54,082 nucleotides of DNA. Source: Myroides indicus. GTDB taxonomy: Bacteria; Bacteroidota; Bacteroidia; Flavobacteriales; Flavobacteriaceae. Below the pieces are notes generated by a model. The model did not search any database. It saw only the letters and a list, made by a program, of their open reading frames with translations, and had not been told where the DNA came from. The DNA is taken from the NCBI RefSeq assembly GCF_004364575.1, contig NZ_SOAG01000001.1, positions 123,343-177,424 on the forward strand, written 5' to 3'. The translations under genes and the position numbers were made by a program. This document shows positions 53,996-54,082 of this stretch, piece after piece (positions within the stretch are counted from its first letter, which is position 1; each line of letters starts with the position of its first letter).

Positions 53996-54024
53996 GTCGG
54001 AAGATTAATCTTCCGACTTTTTTT
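53996..54024 (+). terminator. Intrinsic terminator of the HxlR-cysE-cysK operon
   Basis: Perfect 10-bp stem GTCGGAAGAT (53996-54005) / ATCTTCCGAC (54008-54017) with a 2-base spacer, then seven T. The remaining 58 bases to the window end hold nothing I can name. Confidence 0.93.
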
Positions 54025-54082
54025 GTTTAAAAAAGTAAGGTAATGTATACATTTGGCTGCAGAAACTAAAGTATATGAATAC

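Overview
The window comes from an AT-rich member of the Bacteroidota, most likely family Flavobacteriaceae. Genus is not resolved. The evidence is the SusC/SusD pair, an LptD next to a RidA, an FtsE followed by a glycosyltransferase, the bacillithiol gene bshA, a DUF2853 protein, and many start-proximal boxes of the Bacteroidota -7 type (TAnnTTTG). No rRNA, tRNA, CRISPR array, transposase or phage gene was seen.

Layout. (1) 1-863 has no gene but carries two copies of a structured intergenic repeat. (2) 864-9057 is a probable peptide-uptake locus: SusC, SusD, a lipoprotein, an S9 peptidase, then a convergent small secreted protein. (3) 9058-10266 holds a possible gene remnant, a striking array of four boxes at exactly 21-bp spacing, and an AraC-family regulator. 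(4) 10559-15398 carries an FMN reductase, a serine hydrolase, a glutathione peroxidase, menD and a DUF2853 gene. (5) 15451-19591 is bshA and a two-enzyme GH3/serine-hydrolase fusion, both on the minus strand. (6) 19674-24481 is a minus-strand operon: amidase, MCE/MlaD, two HdrC/HdrB-like Fe-S proteins and a small protein of unknown function. It is divergent from lptD, ridA and a KamA-type radical SAM gene (24605-29295). (7) 29450-39201 is cell-surface glycan territory: ftsE coupled to a GT2 gene, four more glycosyltransferases, and a minus-strand Fdt-type operon (GNAT acyltransferase, aminotransferase, flippase, ketoisomerase) for a 3-acylamino-3,6-dideoxyhexose. (8) 39224-41663 is an outer-membrane protein divergent from a MocR regulator. 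(9) 42051-49782 is housekeeping and redox: catalase, pyrD, a GlcD/GlcF-type fusion, glmM and an AcpH-like gene. (10) 49855-53958 is a ClC transporter and an HxlR-cysE-cysK operon.

How the genes work together. The first locus probably binds, imports and cleaves oligopeptides, with the AraC protein and its putative 21-bp array as a candidate switch. The envelope operon combines peptidoglycan hydrolysis, lipid transport and LPS export. The glycan block builds and exports a sugar-containing polymer. bshA with cysE and cysK links cysteine supply to low-molecular-weight thiols, and katA and the glutathione peroxidase handle peroxides.

No clearly new multi-gene system is proven here. The items most worth a second look are the 21-bp array, the duplicated three-hairpin repeat, the low-GC patch inside susC, and the dyads around the MocR, kamA and katA promoters. 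All calls come from reading the sequence; no database search was run.
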